Below are positions 27,000 through 36,685 of a DNA stretch of 64,000 nucleotides, piece after piece. The notes beneath the pieces are model-generated. The model searched no databases, had not been told where the DNA came from, and saw nothing but the letters and a program-made list of their open reading frames with translations. A program made the position numbers and the translations under genes. Every line of letters begins with the position of its first letter. Within the stretch, counting starts at the first letter, position 1. The stretch comes from Akkermansiaceae bacterium. Lineage in GTDB: Bacteria; Verrucomicrobiota; Verrucomicrobiia; Verrucomicrobiales; Akkermansiaceae. The stretch covers positions 682,001 to 746,000 of the forward strand of contig CAJJBQ010000001.1 in NCBI GenBank assembly GCA_905182405.1, written 5' to 3'.

Positions 27000-27261
27000 A
27001 AGTCTGCGCCGCAGGCGTAACGGCAAGTGTGATAGGTCAAAATCTCGCGAAGAGAATTTGGATAGACGGATTTTACTTTTTGAGTGGACCGCTTGAGGTC
27101 TTCGGGGGAAGGGTAAAATAACGAGATCTCGAAAAATCTATCCGAACAACCAACAAAAAAGCGCTACTTCTGTTCCAAGCTTCCCCTCCCCGCAGCCCAT
27201 TTTAAAACCATCGCTGTAGAGGGAATTGAGACCAAGGGTCTTTTAAAAGTTCCTGAAAGCA

Positions 27262-28578
27262 CTAATCATTGTTTTCGCGATTGAAGAAGACGCGTGCACC
27301 GGGCTTGTCCACGAGATAGGCGTAAGCCCATTGCAAGAGGACGAAAAGTTTGGAACGGAAGCCGACAAGGAAGGCGATGTGAACGAGCAGCCAAGCAATC
27401 CATGCGAAAAAGCCTTTCATGCGAATTTTTTCGGTCTGCATTACGGCCACGTTTTTTCCGATGACAGCCATGGTGCCTTTGTCCCAGTAGGCAAACTTGG
27501 GCCGGAGAGAAACCTTCCGCTTGGCATGATCGGTGGTTTCGAGACGGGCTTCTTCCTTAAGGAGCTTCGCAATGTGCTTACCAGCTTGTGCCGCTGCGGG
27601 GGAAAGGCCAGGGACTTGGACGCCATTTTTGTCGACCAAGTTGATAATGTCGCCAGCAGCGAAGAGGTCGGAAAATCCCGGTAGCGAGAGGTCCGGCTCT
27701 ACTGCGATTCGTCCTGCGCGATCGGTTTCGACCCCGATTTGTTTGGTGAGGTCGTGAGCTTGCACTCCGGCGGCCCAGATGATCGTTTCCGCTTTAATCC
27801 AGCCTTCGCTGGAAACCAAGGCACAGGTCGAGCCTTCGTTGAGGTGGACTCTACCGGGCTGAATATCATCGACGCTTGTATCTAGGAGAACTTCCACTCC
27901 CAAATCTTGCAAACGGTGCTTGGCATACTTGGAGAGTTCAGGATCGAAGGGTTCGAGAAGGCGAACACCAGCTTGGACGAGGATAATCTTGAGTTCGGCA
28001 GGGTCGATGTTTCGAAAATCTGAGCGCAGTGCGCGCCGGACGAGATCGGAAAAAGCGCCCGCCAGTTCAACGCCTGTTGGGCCCCCTCCGATCAGAAGAA
28101 TAGTCATCAGGCGGCGACGTTCGGCCAGATCTTCCGTGAGTTCAGCCCGTTCCAAAGCTGAGAGGACCCGGGCTCGAATGCGATGGGCGTCGCCGAGCGT
28201 TTTGAGTCCAATGGTGTGCTCGGCCCACTGGTCATGGCCGAAGAAAGAGGTTCGCGCTCCACAGGCCAAGACGAGATGATCGAAAGAGTATTGGCGCCCG
28301 TTGGAAGTTGCCACTTTGGTTAGTGGATCGACTTTAGTGATTGTGTCGAGGAGGACTTTGACATTGTCGGCTTTGCTAAGGATACTGCGGAGCGAACGCG
28401 CGATATCGGGGGCCGCAAGGGAAGTGGTGGCGACCTGATAAAGTAGCGGTTGAAAAAGGTGATGATTCTCCCGGTCTATCAAAGTCACTTGGAAACGAGA
28501 GTCGTCGGCCAATGTTTGGGCACAGGCGAGTCCGGCGAATCCACCTCCAATGATAAGCACTTTTTTTGGTTCAGGCAC
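27262..28578 (-). CDS. ndh: Type II NADH dehydrogenase
   Basis: The 438-residue protein is a full-length NDH-2 flavoprotein. The FAD Rossmann motif is at the start (VLIIGGGFAGLACAQTLA) with the family block HHLFQPLLYQVAT. The NAD-binding motif is ILLIGGGPTGVELAGAFSD at about residue 160, and the second flavin block is LFAAGDI. The C-terminal 50 residues form hydrophobic, membrane-binding helices (WIAWLLVHIAFLVGF). It passes electrons from NADH to quinone at the inner membrane face without pumping protons. The gene stands alone. Confidence 0.93.
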   Translation of the reverse strand: MPEPKKVLIIGGGFAGLACAQTLADDSRFQVTLIDRENHHLFQPLLYQVATTSLAAPDIARSLRSILSKADNVKVLLDTITKVDPLTKVATSNGRQYSFDHLVLACGARTSFFGHDQWAEHTIGLKTLGDAHRIRARVLSALERAELTEDLAERRRLMTILLIGGGPTGVELAGAFSDLVRRALRSDFRNIDPAELKIILVQAGVRLLEPFDPELSKYAKHRLQDLGVEVLLDTSVDDIQPGRVHLNEGSTCALVSSEGWIKAETIIWAAGVQAHDLTKQIGVETDRAGRIAVEPDLSLPGFSDLFAAGDIINLVDKNGVQVPGLSPAAAQAGKHIAKLLKEEARLETTDHAKRKVSLRPKFAYWDKGTMAVIGKNVAVMQTEKIRMKGFFAWIAWLLVHIAFLVGFRSKLFVLLQWAYAYLVDKPGARVFFNRENND

Positions 28579-28749
28579 AAATCACTCTAGCACAATTTTT
28601 CGTGTTGAAAAGGGTGCCGCTCCCTGTTTTAGGTCCTTCCGATGTTGCGGAGCGCCCAAAAGAGACCAGTAATCCCATGGAACTGCATGAAGCATTGAAA
28701 AATCTCAAAAAGATGAATCCGGATCGCTTGTGTGGGCGAACACCTTTGT

Positions 28750-30495
28750 ATGATGCATAAAAAAACCGCGCTCTGCTTTGTTTCGTTACTGGCGACTGCC
28801 CTCTGGGCCGGAGCTGACTCCCCCGACAAAAAATCCGGTGTGCCGACCTTGGTGCTCGCTGACTTCGACAAAGAAGGGGTGGCAGATGGATGGGAAACCG
28901 TTAATGACAGCGTAATGGGGGGTCGGTCGAAGGGCGGGCCGAGTTTTGAGAAAGGCATCCTGACTTTTTCGGGAGCGACCAACACTAATGGCGGAGGCTT
29001 CTCCTCGATCCGCACCGAGCCTGGCAAGTTTGATTTGTCCGGGAAATCCGGCTTACTGATTCGCGCGAGAGGAGATGGCCGCACTTATAAGGTGGAATTG
29101 CGGACGGATATTTCGATGGGAAACTGGACCGTTCCGTTCCGCGCGGATTTCGAGACTGTAAAAGGCGAGTGGCGCGAATTCTTCGTTCCTCTCAAGTCAT
29201 TCACGCCTACCCTTTTCGGTCAAAAGCTCCCGACTTCGCCAACCCTCGATCCGACGAAGGTGAGTTCGTTGGGGTTCATGATCTATGACAAGAAGGACGG
29301 AGCCTTTTCCCTCGAAGTCGACTGGGTCAAGGCGATCGTGAAGAGCGGAGACAGTTCTGGGAAAGAATCAGGAACGATTGTCGGCAAAGCGCTTGCTGAT
29401 GGTAGATTCGGCACGCTCGCAGCCGCCCTGACCGAGTCGGGCCTGCTAGATGTGCTTCAAGGCAAAGGTCCCTTTACGGTCTTCGCGCCGACTGACGAAG
29501 CCTTCGCGAAGTTGCCCAAGGGAACCGTGGAAGATCTTTTGAAGCCGGAGAACAGGGAGAAGCTGCAGTCGGTGCTGAAGTATCACGTGAGCCCGGGTGC
29601 GACCGGTTTGGTTGCCGCGCTTGAAGTGGGAGCAGCCAAGACGGTCCAAGGAGAGTCTCTTTCTATCGCCTTCACTGACGGCCGAGTGAGGGTTAACGGT
29701 GCCGCGATTGTCAATGCCGACATAACGTGCAGTAACGGAGTGATTCACGTAATCGATTCTGTGCTGCTGCCGCCGGCACCCGCCAACGATATTCCGAGCG
29801 TGGCCAAGCGAGCCGGATCGTTTGGGACCTTGCTAGCAGCCGTAAAGGCCGCGGGTCTGGATGGTGTACTAGCCGGCGAGGGTCCTTTCACGGTTCTTGC
29901 TCCAACCGATAACGCTTTCAAGGCGCTCCCGAAAGGCACTGTCAAGGAACTGCTCAAGGAGGAGAATCTAGATCAGTTGAAGGCGATCCTCAGCTATCAT
30001 GCTATCGCAGGAAAGATCTCGGCAGGCGATGCCCTGAATGCGAAAAACGCCAAAACCCTCAACGGGAAATCGGTTAACTTCGGAATCAAGGACGGAGTGC
30101 TGCAGGTCAATGGAGTCACGATTCGCACGACTGACATTCAGTGCGACAACGGGGTGATCCACGTGATCGATGCGGTGCTCTTACCGCCTTCGGAGGAAAT
30201 CACCAGTCGCCAGAAGAGATCAACGGGCAAGGCTGCGATGAGCGCGGTAGAGCAAATTGAGCGAGCGATCGATCGCGGTGTGCCCATCTTCAATGACGGA
30301 GACCCCGGAAAGTGCGCGGAGATCTACAAAGAGTGTCTGACCGGATTGGCAAGCGATCAGTCGATGGATCCTAAGGTTCGCACCGTTATTAAGGGACTGA
30401 TGGATCAAGCGAGCAAAGCCGAGACCGACGCTGATCGTGCGTGGCTCTACCGTGCTGGCTTGGATCATCTTTACTCCGCGGTTACCAAGTTCTGA
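28750..30495 (+). CDS. Secreted CIA30 / double fasciclin protein
   Basis: About 581 residues from the ATG at 28750; a GTG six codons earlier is less likely because the signal peptide begins at KKTALCFVSLLATALW. Residues about 30-200 form a CIA30-type jelly-roll (DGWETVNDSVMGGRSKGG, EWREFFVPLKSF). Two FAS1 fasciclin domains follow, each with the FTVFAPTDEAF / FTVLAPTDNAF and VIHVIDSVLLPP / VIHVIDAVLLPP blocks. The C-terminal 100 residues are helical (EQIERAIDRGVPIFNDGDPG onward) and match no family I know. Fasciclin domains mediate cell adhesion or matrix binding; CIA30 domains may bind carbohydrate. Confidence 0.87.
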   Translation: MMHKKTALCFVSLLATALWAGADSPDKKSGVPTLVLADFDKEGVADGWETVNDSVMGGRSKGGPSFEKGILTFSGATNTNGGGFSSIRTEPGKFDLSGKSGLLIRARGDGRTYKVELRTDISMGNWTVPFRADFETVKGEWREFFVPLKSFTPTLFGQKLPTSPTLDPTKVSSLGFMIYDKKDGAFSLEVDWVKAIVKSGDSSGKESGTIVGKALADGRFGTLAAALTESGLLDVLQGKGPFTVFAPTDEAFAKLPKGTVEDLLKPENREKLQSVLKYHVSPGATGLVAALEVGAAKTVQGESLSIAFTDGRVRVNGAAIVNADITCSNGVIHVIDSVLLPPAPANDIPSVAKRAGSFGTLLAAVKAAGLDGVLAGEGPFTVLAPTDNAFKALPKGTVKELLKEENLDQLKAILSYHAIAGKISAGDALNAKNAKTLNGKSVNFGIKDGVLQVNGVTIRTTDIQCDNGVIHVIDAVLLPPSEEITSRQKRSTGKAAMSAVEQIERAIDRGVPIFNDGDPGKCAEIYKECLTGLASDQSMDPKVRTVIKGLMDQASKAETDADRAWLYRAGLDHLYSAVTKF

Positions 30496-30588
30496 TGGAG
30501 TCGGAGCGAAACCTGAGGAGCTTTTTTATCGACTGTAAAGTCTGTTAGGAATTTTCTTCTCGGGTAGGGGATTGCGGGCCGTTGTTAA

Positions 30589-30618
30589 AAAGGTCGAAGA
30601 GGGAAAGGTCGAAGAGTC
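30589..30618. repeat. 15-base tandem duplication
   Basis: AAAGGTCGAAGAGGG is followed directly by AAAGGTCGAAGAGTC in the 274-base gap after the fasciclin gene. Nothing else is recognised in the gap. Confidence 0.6.
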
Positions 30619-30769
30619 TTAGAAAAAGATCAACTAATCTCCGTCTGCGCCAAAAAAGTGGGCTTTTTTACAATGCAGGATACAGTCTCAGTAGCGACTA
30701 ATAACCCATTCGAAACCCCACGAGAGGCGTATCCGAATTCGGGTTTGAAGTAGAACCCTTGGCCACCTG

Positions 30770-31114
30770 ATGTTTCACATTCTCAATCTTTTCTGTGCGC
30801 TCTCGTTTATTGGTTACGGAGTAAGTTGCCTGACAGCTGCGCACATGGTGCGTGAGTTCAAGCGCTTTGAACTTCCCAATTACCGAAAGCTGACTGGTAT
30901 TCTCCAGCTCTTGGGAGCGGTCGGTCTGCTTATCGGCTTCCGATTTCCGATAATCGGTGCCCTGGCAGCGGGCGGTTTGGCCCTCCAGATGTTGATCGGA
31001 TTTGGAGTCAGGCTGAAAATCCGCGACCCCTTCCTGCACGGCATCCCGGCCCTCGTCTACCTGCTGATCAACGCATGGCTTTGCGCCCAGTTCCTCGAGC
31101 AACTTGCTAAGTGA
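30770..31114 (+). CDS. DoxX-like membrane protein
   Basis: The 114-residue protein has four predicted helices and the general features of the DoxX-like / DUF4149-type small membrane families (LTGILQLLGAVGLLIGF, LAAGGLALQMLIGFGVRLKI). Its 3' end overlaps the convergent DoxX-like gene by 8 bases. DoxX family members have been linked to quinone or thiol redox reactions; no role is inferred here. Confidence 0.65.
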   Translation: MFHILNLFCALSFIGYGVSCLTAAHMVREFKRFELPNYRKLTGILQLLGAVGLLIGFRFPIIGALAAGGLALQMLIGFGVRLKIRDPFLHGIPALVYLLINAWLCAQFLEQLAK

Positions 31115-31469
31115 GGATCAGGACTAGTGAGAGCGCCAGCATGACAGCTGCGGGTAGTGACTTTTTCGGAGAATCTTTTACCTTCACATGCATGGTGAGG
31201 GCCCCGGCCATCAGTCCGGCCATGATCATCGCGGCGGGCTTCACCAATTCGGGAATGAAAATTCCGGCAAGCAAAGCCAGGGCAGCTCCCACCTTGAGAA
31301 TACCGACGACCAAGAATACCGAGCCCGGTAAACCGTAAGTCGTAAATTCCTCTTTCAAACTGGATGTTTGGCCACCGCGATACGAGGTCTTCTTCTTTGA
31401 TCTCAAAAACCAGACATTGAGGATGCCCAGGCCAATGATCAGCTGACAGATAATATGAAAGATCGTCAT
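31107..31469 (-). CDS. DoxX-like family membrane protein
   Basis: The 120-residue protein has four predicted helices and the typical DoxX-like pattern: an N-terminal helix, a hydrophilic loop (KKTSYRGGQTSSLKEEF), then GLPGSVFLVVGILKVGAALA and LVKPAAMIMAGLMAGALTMH. It faces the preceding DoxX-like gene tail to tail with an 8-base overlap. No promoter partner is evident. Confidence 0.75.
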   Translation of the reverse strand: MTIFHIICQLIIGLGILNVWFLRSKKKTSYRGGQTSSLKEEFTTYGLPGSVFLVVGILKVGAALALLAGIFIPELVKPAAMIMAGLMAGALTMHVKVKDSPKKSLPAAVMLALSLVLILT

Positions 31470-31546
31470 AGGTAGTCTGCTATCTCACTGAATATACCTA
31501 ATAGCGACAAGTCAAAAATACTTGCTGCAATTTGTGATGACTTTGA

Positions 31547-32350
31547 GCCAAATTCCCTCTGATCACTTTCGAAAAGGCAAACGGCCACAGTGACCATGGC
31601 TCGGTCGAAAAGGGAACGTTGATCTCCGCCCGGGCGGTAAAGAAGGTCAATCCAAAGGCAAAAATTCTCTACTACCGCAACGTTATGGTCCACTACGACG
31701 GCTATGCGGCCAACAAGGACCTCGAGAAAATTCCCGGAAGGTTTCTCGAGGATGGGAAGGGCAACACTAAGCCAGTGCGCAACCGCGTCCAGGCCTACGA
31801 CATGTCCAACTCGGACGTGCGTCACTGGTGGGTGGACACCTGTAAGAACATGACCTCAGACCCGGCTATCGACGGAATCTTCCTCGACGGCAATATCAAG
31901 ACGCTGGAACGAGGATATCTCGCTCGGCAGATTGGTGTGGGCAAGAAGAAGCAGACGATGGACGGCTAGCACCTCATGATGAAGGAGATGCGCGAAGCGA
32001 TCGGCCCCAAACAACTGCTGGTAGCGAACATCCTCCGTGCGCGGTTCAAGAACGGGGGACTCGAGTATCTGGACTATTTCGATGGCTCATATCTGGAGAA
32101 TTTCTTCCACAAGGTGGGCAAAGCTAGTTGTGAAGAGTATGTCGCCAAGGGCATCGAATTGATGCAGAAAGCGGCGCGTCAGGGGAAGATTATCGCCTTC
32201 ACTGCCGGGCTTGCGGAGCCAAAGAACTCGAGCAAAATGGAAATCGATGAGAGCCACGCTTCGGTAACCCTTAATCTCACGAAGCGAACCGCCGAAATCC
32301 AGTGGCGACATCCCACTTTAGACAGCGAATCGGGTAGACGGTGGGTTTAA
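31547..32350 (+). pseudogene. Glycoside-hydrolase-like gene, truncated with TAG stop
   Basis: Homology to secreted glycoside-hydrolase-like (TIM-barrel, GHL15-type) proteins starts abruptly after a TGA at FPLITFEKANG, with no start or signal peptide. It continues through AKILYYRNVMVHYDGY, AYDMSNSDVRHWWVDT and DPAIDGIFLDGN. At 31967-31969 a TAG interrupts the chain; the same frame resumes with HLMMKEMREAIGPKQLLVAN and ends KRTAEIQWRHPTL. N-terminal loss plus an internal stop indicate a pseudogene. The original enzyme would have been a secreted carbohydrate-active protein. Confidence 0.65.
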
Positions 32351-32538
32351 ACTGCCGCCACACACACCACCGGCTATAGCGGTTGTCCTGCGGCTAAGCT
32401 GAAGTGACTTCGTGTGATTGGATGTTCTTTGTCGCACGGCGGTTTCAATTCGCTACTTGCTCGGCATCCCTTTGATTTTTTCTTCAACGATGGGCTTCGA
32501 CTTTTACCTCATCCAGAAAATCCTCGGCTCGCTCTTCG

Positions 32539-33873
32539 TTACTTCGCGAGCGAGAGGCAGATGACTTCGGTGTCGTTGCGAATGAAGGTGCACTTTCTGG
32601 CGTAGGCAGGGTGTGACCAGACGATGTCGCGTTGTCGGAGATCGAGGCCATTGGGTTCGATGACGTGAGCGCGATCGATTTCCTCGTAGCCTTTCAGGGA
32701 AAGCTTCGCGATCACGAGGTCGCCCTTCTCGGTGAAGAGAAAGTAACGGTCTTCATGAGGGGTGACAAAGACGGTGCCCCAACGCACGGGTTCCTCAAGG
32801 GCGATGGGCTTGAGGGATTCCCACACTCGTTTCCCGGTGAGAGCCTCCATGCAGCGGAATTGTCCGTAGCTGCAAGCTCCGAAGAGATGACCGTCATGCA
32901 GCACGGGTGCGTTCATGATGCCGTGAAGGTGGGTCGTCTTCGTCTCGCTGGCGCGCTCCGTGCGATAGACGATCGCCGGGGTGGATTCATCTTTCTTAAG
33001 TTTAAGGAGCATCGATCCGTTGTAGAAGCAGGTGAGAAAGAGATGATCTCCGTCAATCATCTGCGGAGTTACGATGGTGAGGCCGTAACGAATTTTCCAG
33101 GGAATGCTCCAGTAGATTTTGCCCGTCAGCGGATCGAGGGCATTGATAGCCTCCGGATGCCAGATGAGAAGGAGATTGCGGCCGCCATGCTGGACGATGC
33201 GCGGCGGGCAATAGCCGGGATGTTTGGCTGAAAGGGATCGCCAGACTTCCTTGCCAGTCACCTTATGGAAAGCAACGGCAGTAGTGCCATCGCCGCTTCC
33301 AAGACAGATTAAGAGATCGCCATGCACGAGAGGTGATGCCGCGAATCCCCAGGTCTGGGTTTTCACCGCGAAGAGCTTCTTGAAATCATGAGACCACTTC
33401 TCGGTGCCATCTTCGGTTGCGCGGCAAATGAGTTTCCCCTCACCGCCAAAGGTGTAGACGCGCTCACCATCGACAAGAGGAGTGGCCCGGGGGCCCGCCG
33501 AATAGGACATGGTGTAAGGGGAATCGTAGGCTTTTTCCCAGATCACTTTGCCGGTGCTTGCATCGAGACAAAGAAGGCGTTCGTTCCCTTGCTTGTTTCC
33601 GGTGCGCGCGCCCTCGGCTTTCGCTTCGGGAGTGTTGAGCGCCTTGCGGTCCATGACGAAAACACGATCACCGGCGACCGATGGTCCGGCATAGCCACGG
33701 TTGACGGGTGTGCGCCAGAGAACCTTGGGGCCGCCACTTGGAAACTTGTCGATAATCCCGCTCTCCCGCCAAACTCCGTCGTGTTGTGGGCCGAACCATT
33801 GCGGCCAGTCGTCTGCAATGGCAGAGGCCGAGAGAGCAACAAAGAGGAGTGAGGCTGATAGAAGAGATTTCAT
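32539..33873 (-). CDS. Secreted PQQ-like beta-propeller protein
   Basis: About 444 residues from the ATG at 33873, which opens a signal peptide (MKSLLSASLLFVALSASAIA) followed by DDWPQWFGPQHDGVWRESG, the usual beginning of verrucomicrobial and planctomycetal propellers. The frame extends 37 codons upstream but without signal character. Repeats with WRTPVNRGYAGPSVAGDRVF, LLCLDASTGKVIWE and LNALDPLTGKIYWSIPW-like blocks form the PQQ-binding-like propeller. Catalytic PQQ residues are not evident, so it may be structural or a BamB-like binding protein. No operon partner. Confidence 0.85.
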   Translation of the reverse strand: MKSLLSASLLFVALSASAIADDWPQWFGPQHDGVWRESGIIDKFPSGGPKVLWRTPVNRGYAGPSVAGDRVFVMDRKALNTPEAKAEGARTGNKQGNERLLCLDASTGKVIWEKAYDSPYTMSYSAGPRATPLVDGERVYTFGGEGKLICRATEDGTEKWSHDFKKLFAVKTQTWGFAASPLVHGDLLICLGSGDGTTAVAFHKVTGKEVWRSLSAKHPGYCPPRIVQHGGRNLLLIWHPEAINALDPLTGKIYWSIPWKIRYGLTIVTPQMIDGDHLFLTCFYNGSMLLKLKKDESTPAIVYRTERASETKTTHLHGIMNAPVLHDGHLFGACSYGQFRCMEALTGKRVWESLKPIALEEPVRWGTVFVTPHEDRYFLFTEKGDLVIAKLSLKGYEEIDRAHVIEPNGLDLRQRDIVWSHPAYARKCTFIRNDTEVICLSLAK

Positions 33874-34042
33874 GATGCAGGAATGATGAGTGTTTTTCGC
33901 ATGTCGGAGTCCCTTCTGCGAATTCAATTGCTGATAATTTTCTTTTTGACTTGGGTGTGGCGTGCTCCCCAAAATTTGAATCATCCCTTATAGGGTCCCC
34001 GGCGTTAGACGGGCCTGTGACTCTCATGAAAAGGACTCGGTG

Positions 34043-34575
34043 AAGTGTGTTGTCAGCTCGAGGTGAGCGAGGCGACCTACCATCGATGGAAGAAACAACA
34101 TGACGGAGCCCAGATGGAGACGGTGAAACGTCTCAAAGAGCTAGAGAAGGAAAACCCCCGCCTCAAGAAATTGGGCGCGGAGCAGGCCCTCGACACGGAC
34201 ATGCTCAAGGAGATTAACGCAAAAAAGTGGTGAGCCCGAAGCGCCGAAGAGAAGCCGTGGATGTTCTGTAAAGAGCCTTCGAGGTAAGCGAACGTCGGGC
34301 TTGTCGGGTTATTAATCAGCCTCGGGTAACCCAACGTTACCAGGGAACAAAACCATCGGTAGGTGGCCCCTTAGTCAAAGCGATCCGAGAAGTCGCAATG
34401 CGTGAACCCCGTGCAGGCTATCGCACCGTGACCAAACACTTGCGCCTTGATAGCTGGCAAGTGAACCGAAAAAGGGTTCACCGGCTCTGGAAGCAAGAAG
34501 GACTCTAGATTCCCGCGAAGCCTGCCAAAAAGAGAGCTCGAGGAAACTCTGATGGATCCAGTCAATTACGAGTGA
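34043..34575 (+). mobile_element. IS3-family insertion sequence remnant
   Basis: OrfA is reduced to its C-terminal half (LEVSEATYHRWKKQHDGAQ, then LKELEKENPRLKKLGAEQAL), ending at 34233. OrfB starts in the next frame at VSPKRRREAVDVL. It has a TAA after 13 codons, continues RAFEVSERRACRVINQPRV and REPRAGYRTVTKHLRL, and meets a second stop (TAG) after WKQEGL. The catalytic DDE core is missing. No terminal inverted repeats were found. It lies against the end of a broken DUF2459 gene. Confidence 0.85.
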
Positions 34576-35070
34576 CTGCTCTGACCTTGTAACCAATCGC
34601 ACGGAGGTGGTTTGCGCTCCAAGCGTTGCAAGTATTGGGGAAGAAAAAGCGTGCGACCACGGTAGAATTGGCTCGCCCCGTAACGTCCGGGACCAAGAGG
34701 CAGGAGGCGTCCCTTACCATCACGTTGGGAGTGGGGTAGGCCAAGGCGCGGAAGGCGAGGGAAAGGTCACGATCTCGTTGCGATAGAAGCCCTCATCACC
34801 CCAGCCAAACTCAAGCCAATCTCCGGTCAACTGAGTGGTAATCTCGGGGAGCACGTTCTCCAGGGCCTTGCGAGGGAGGACGAGGCCGGTGTGTTGCCCG
34901 TGGGAAAAGACCGGCAGGGGAGTGCGCTCAGCGTGTTCCGAAATCGCGAACGGAAAATGCGGGTTGGTGCGAGGGTCAGTCGAAATAGAGCACGAGGTGA
35001 GCGGAAGAACCGCAAACCAAGCGCAAAGAGGTAGCTCATTCCGAAATGTGAGCGAGAAGCGACGGATTAA
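34562..35070 (-). pseudogene. DUF2459-family lipoprotein, frameshifted
   Basis: The 5' part has a lipobox-like AVLPLTSCS and the family block PVFSHGQHTGLVLPRKAL, then WLEFGWGDEGFYRNEIVTF. A one-base loss shifts the frame to AFRALAYPTPNVM. After a deletion the family tail is found in pieces: KGRLLPLGPGRYGASQFYRG in one frame and NTCNAWSANHLRAIGYKV in another. No start codon precedes the first block. Several frameshifts and a deletion mark it as a pseudogene; function of the family is unknown. Confidence 0.75.
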
Positions 35071-35122
35071 AAGCTAAAAAACCAGCACTTAGGGGTGTCT
35101 GTGATTCCGAGCTGGGCAAGTC

Positions 35123-36529
35123 CTACTGTTTTTGCCGAATGGTTGCCAGGAGCTCTTGAAGTTCGGCGACTTTTCCCGGGTGCTTGGCAGCCAGGTTGTT
35201 GGTTTCACCGATGTCCTCTTTGAGATTGTATAGCTGGAGTTTGGGGAGGGTTTTTAGGGCTTTCTTGTCGACCCTGGAAAAACCACCGGACTCGGGGCCG
35301 GTGATGAGTTTCCAGTCGCCGGAGCGGACGACGAAGTGCTTGCGTCCTGCTCCCATCACGATGGCCTTCCGGGGTTTGGCCGGGCCACCTTTAAGAATGG
35401 GAAGGAAGGACTCACTGTCTGGAGCTTGTCCGGCGGGGAGGGGGGCTCCGGTGAGATCGGCTAGAGTGGCGAAGAGATCGGTGAAGCAGATGGTGTGATT
35501 GACGGTCCGACCTTCTTTAATCGCGGCGGGCCAGCGTATGATGAAGGGCATGCGGTGACCGGCTTCCCAGGCGTCTGCTTTCATGCCGCGCAATCCGCCG
35601 GAGCTGTCGTGCGAGAATTTTTGAGTGTCGACATCATACCAAACGGGTCCGTTGTCGGAGGAGAATACGACGAGGGTGTTCTTCCTCATGCCTGCTTTGT
35701 CGAGCGCGGCGAGCACCTTGCCGATCTCGGCGTCGATCATGTGGGTGAAATCGCCGTAGAGCCCGGCCTTTGTCGAGCCGATAAATTCCGCGGTCGGTAA
35801 CCACGGAGTGTGTGGGCCGGGGTAGGCGAGGTAGAGCATGAGGGGTTGTTCTTCTCTCTTTGCTGCATGTTTTTCGATGGCCGAAATCGCTTCGGTGGTG
35901 AAGCGGGGCGTGACTTCGTCGAGTGTAAGATCGGGAGCGATTCCGCCGGCACGCCAGAATTTTCCCTGAATGGGTGACCAACCTTCGGTGCTGTTGGCAT
36001 CGATGGTGAGCGAAGGAGGCATGATGGCCTTGTTGTCGCGGATGTAGAAGTAGGGCGGGATGTCGGTTGAGGCGCGGATACCAAAGAAGGTGTCGAAGCC
36101 GCGATCAACTGGGCCACCACTCAGAGTCCCTTCGAACTTTTTGTCCTCGAAAAACCCGAGATGCCATTTGCCCACCATCGCGGTACGGTAGCCGTTTTTC
36201 TGGAGCATCGCGGGGAGGGTCAGACGACTTTCATCGATGGCGGCGTTGTTTTTCCAGATGATCGGCTTGCGGAAGGGATAACGTCCGGTCATCAGCCCGT
36301 AGCGCGAGAGGTGGCAGAGAGGGCCGGGCGCGTGGGCATCGGTGAACTTTAAGCCCTCCTTGGCGAGTTGGTCGATGTTCGGAGTGGGGATTTTTGAGTC
36401 GGAGTTGTAGCAAGTAGGGTCGCCGTAGCCCATGTCGTCGGTGAGGATGATGACGATGTTGGGCTTGTCCGCAGCGAGGGCGTTGCCAAAGCAAAGGAGG
36501 CCGAGGGTGAGTTTCTTGAAGAAGGTCAT
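35123..36529 (-). CDS. Secreted sulfatase with non-canonical CHLSR active site
   Basis: About 468 residues from the ATG at 36529 with a signal peptide (MTFFKKLTLGLLCFGNALA). Sulfatase family features are complete: metal-binding ILTDDMGYGD, VGKWHLGFF, HTPW and FSSDNGPVW, and a C-terminal SGDWKLITG. The formylglycine site reads LCHLSRYGLMTGRYP with Cys72. The usual motif is C-x-P-x-R; here the proline is leucine. Whether the maturation enzyme accepts this is uncertain. The enzyme should remove sulfate from extracellular or periplasmic sulfated glycans. The gene is divergent from the mutarotase-like gene. Confidence 0.9.
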   Translation of the reverse strand: MTFFKKLTLGLLCFGNALAADKPNIVIILTDDMGYGDPTCYNSDSKIPTPNIDQLAKEGLKFTDAHAPGPLCHLSRYGLMTGRYPFRKPIIWKNNAAIDESRLTLPAMLQKNGYRTAMVGKWHLGFFEDKKFEGTLSGGPVDRGFDTFFGIRASTDIPPYFYIRDNKAIMPPSLTIDANSTEGWSPIQGKFWRAGGIAPDLTLDEVTPRFTTEAISAIEKHAAKREEQPLMLYLAYPGPHTPWLPTAEFIGSTKAGLYGDFTHMIDAEIGKVLAALDKAGMRKNTLVVFSSDNGPVWYDVDTQKFSHDSSGGLRGMKADAWEAGHRMPFIIRWPAAIKEGRTVNHTICFTDLFATLADLTGAPLPAGQAPDSESFLPILKGGPAKPRKAIVMGAGRKHFVVRSGDWKLITGPESGGFSRVDKKALKTLPKLQLYNLKEDIGETNNLAAKHPGKVAELQELLATIRQKQ

Positions 36530-36685
36530 GGCTAGGAGGGTAGAGAGTTTGGCGCAAAGAAGCAAAGGCGGGAAGAGGGAGGCTTGGTCGAAATCTGATC
36601 CTTGCTTCTATGGGCTGTTGTTTGATCCGCAGAAGAAATTCATTGGGGCGAGAGTGCTAGAGGTTTACTAAGTTACTTCTAAAGT

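Noticed and set aside
15326..35070. Active mobile island between the transposase scraps
   Set aside because: Both transposase relics are broken and unrelated, with no terminal repeats or integrase; no evidence of a unit that moves.
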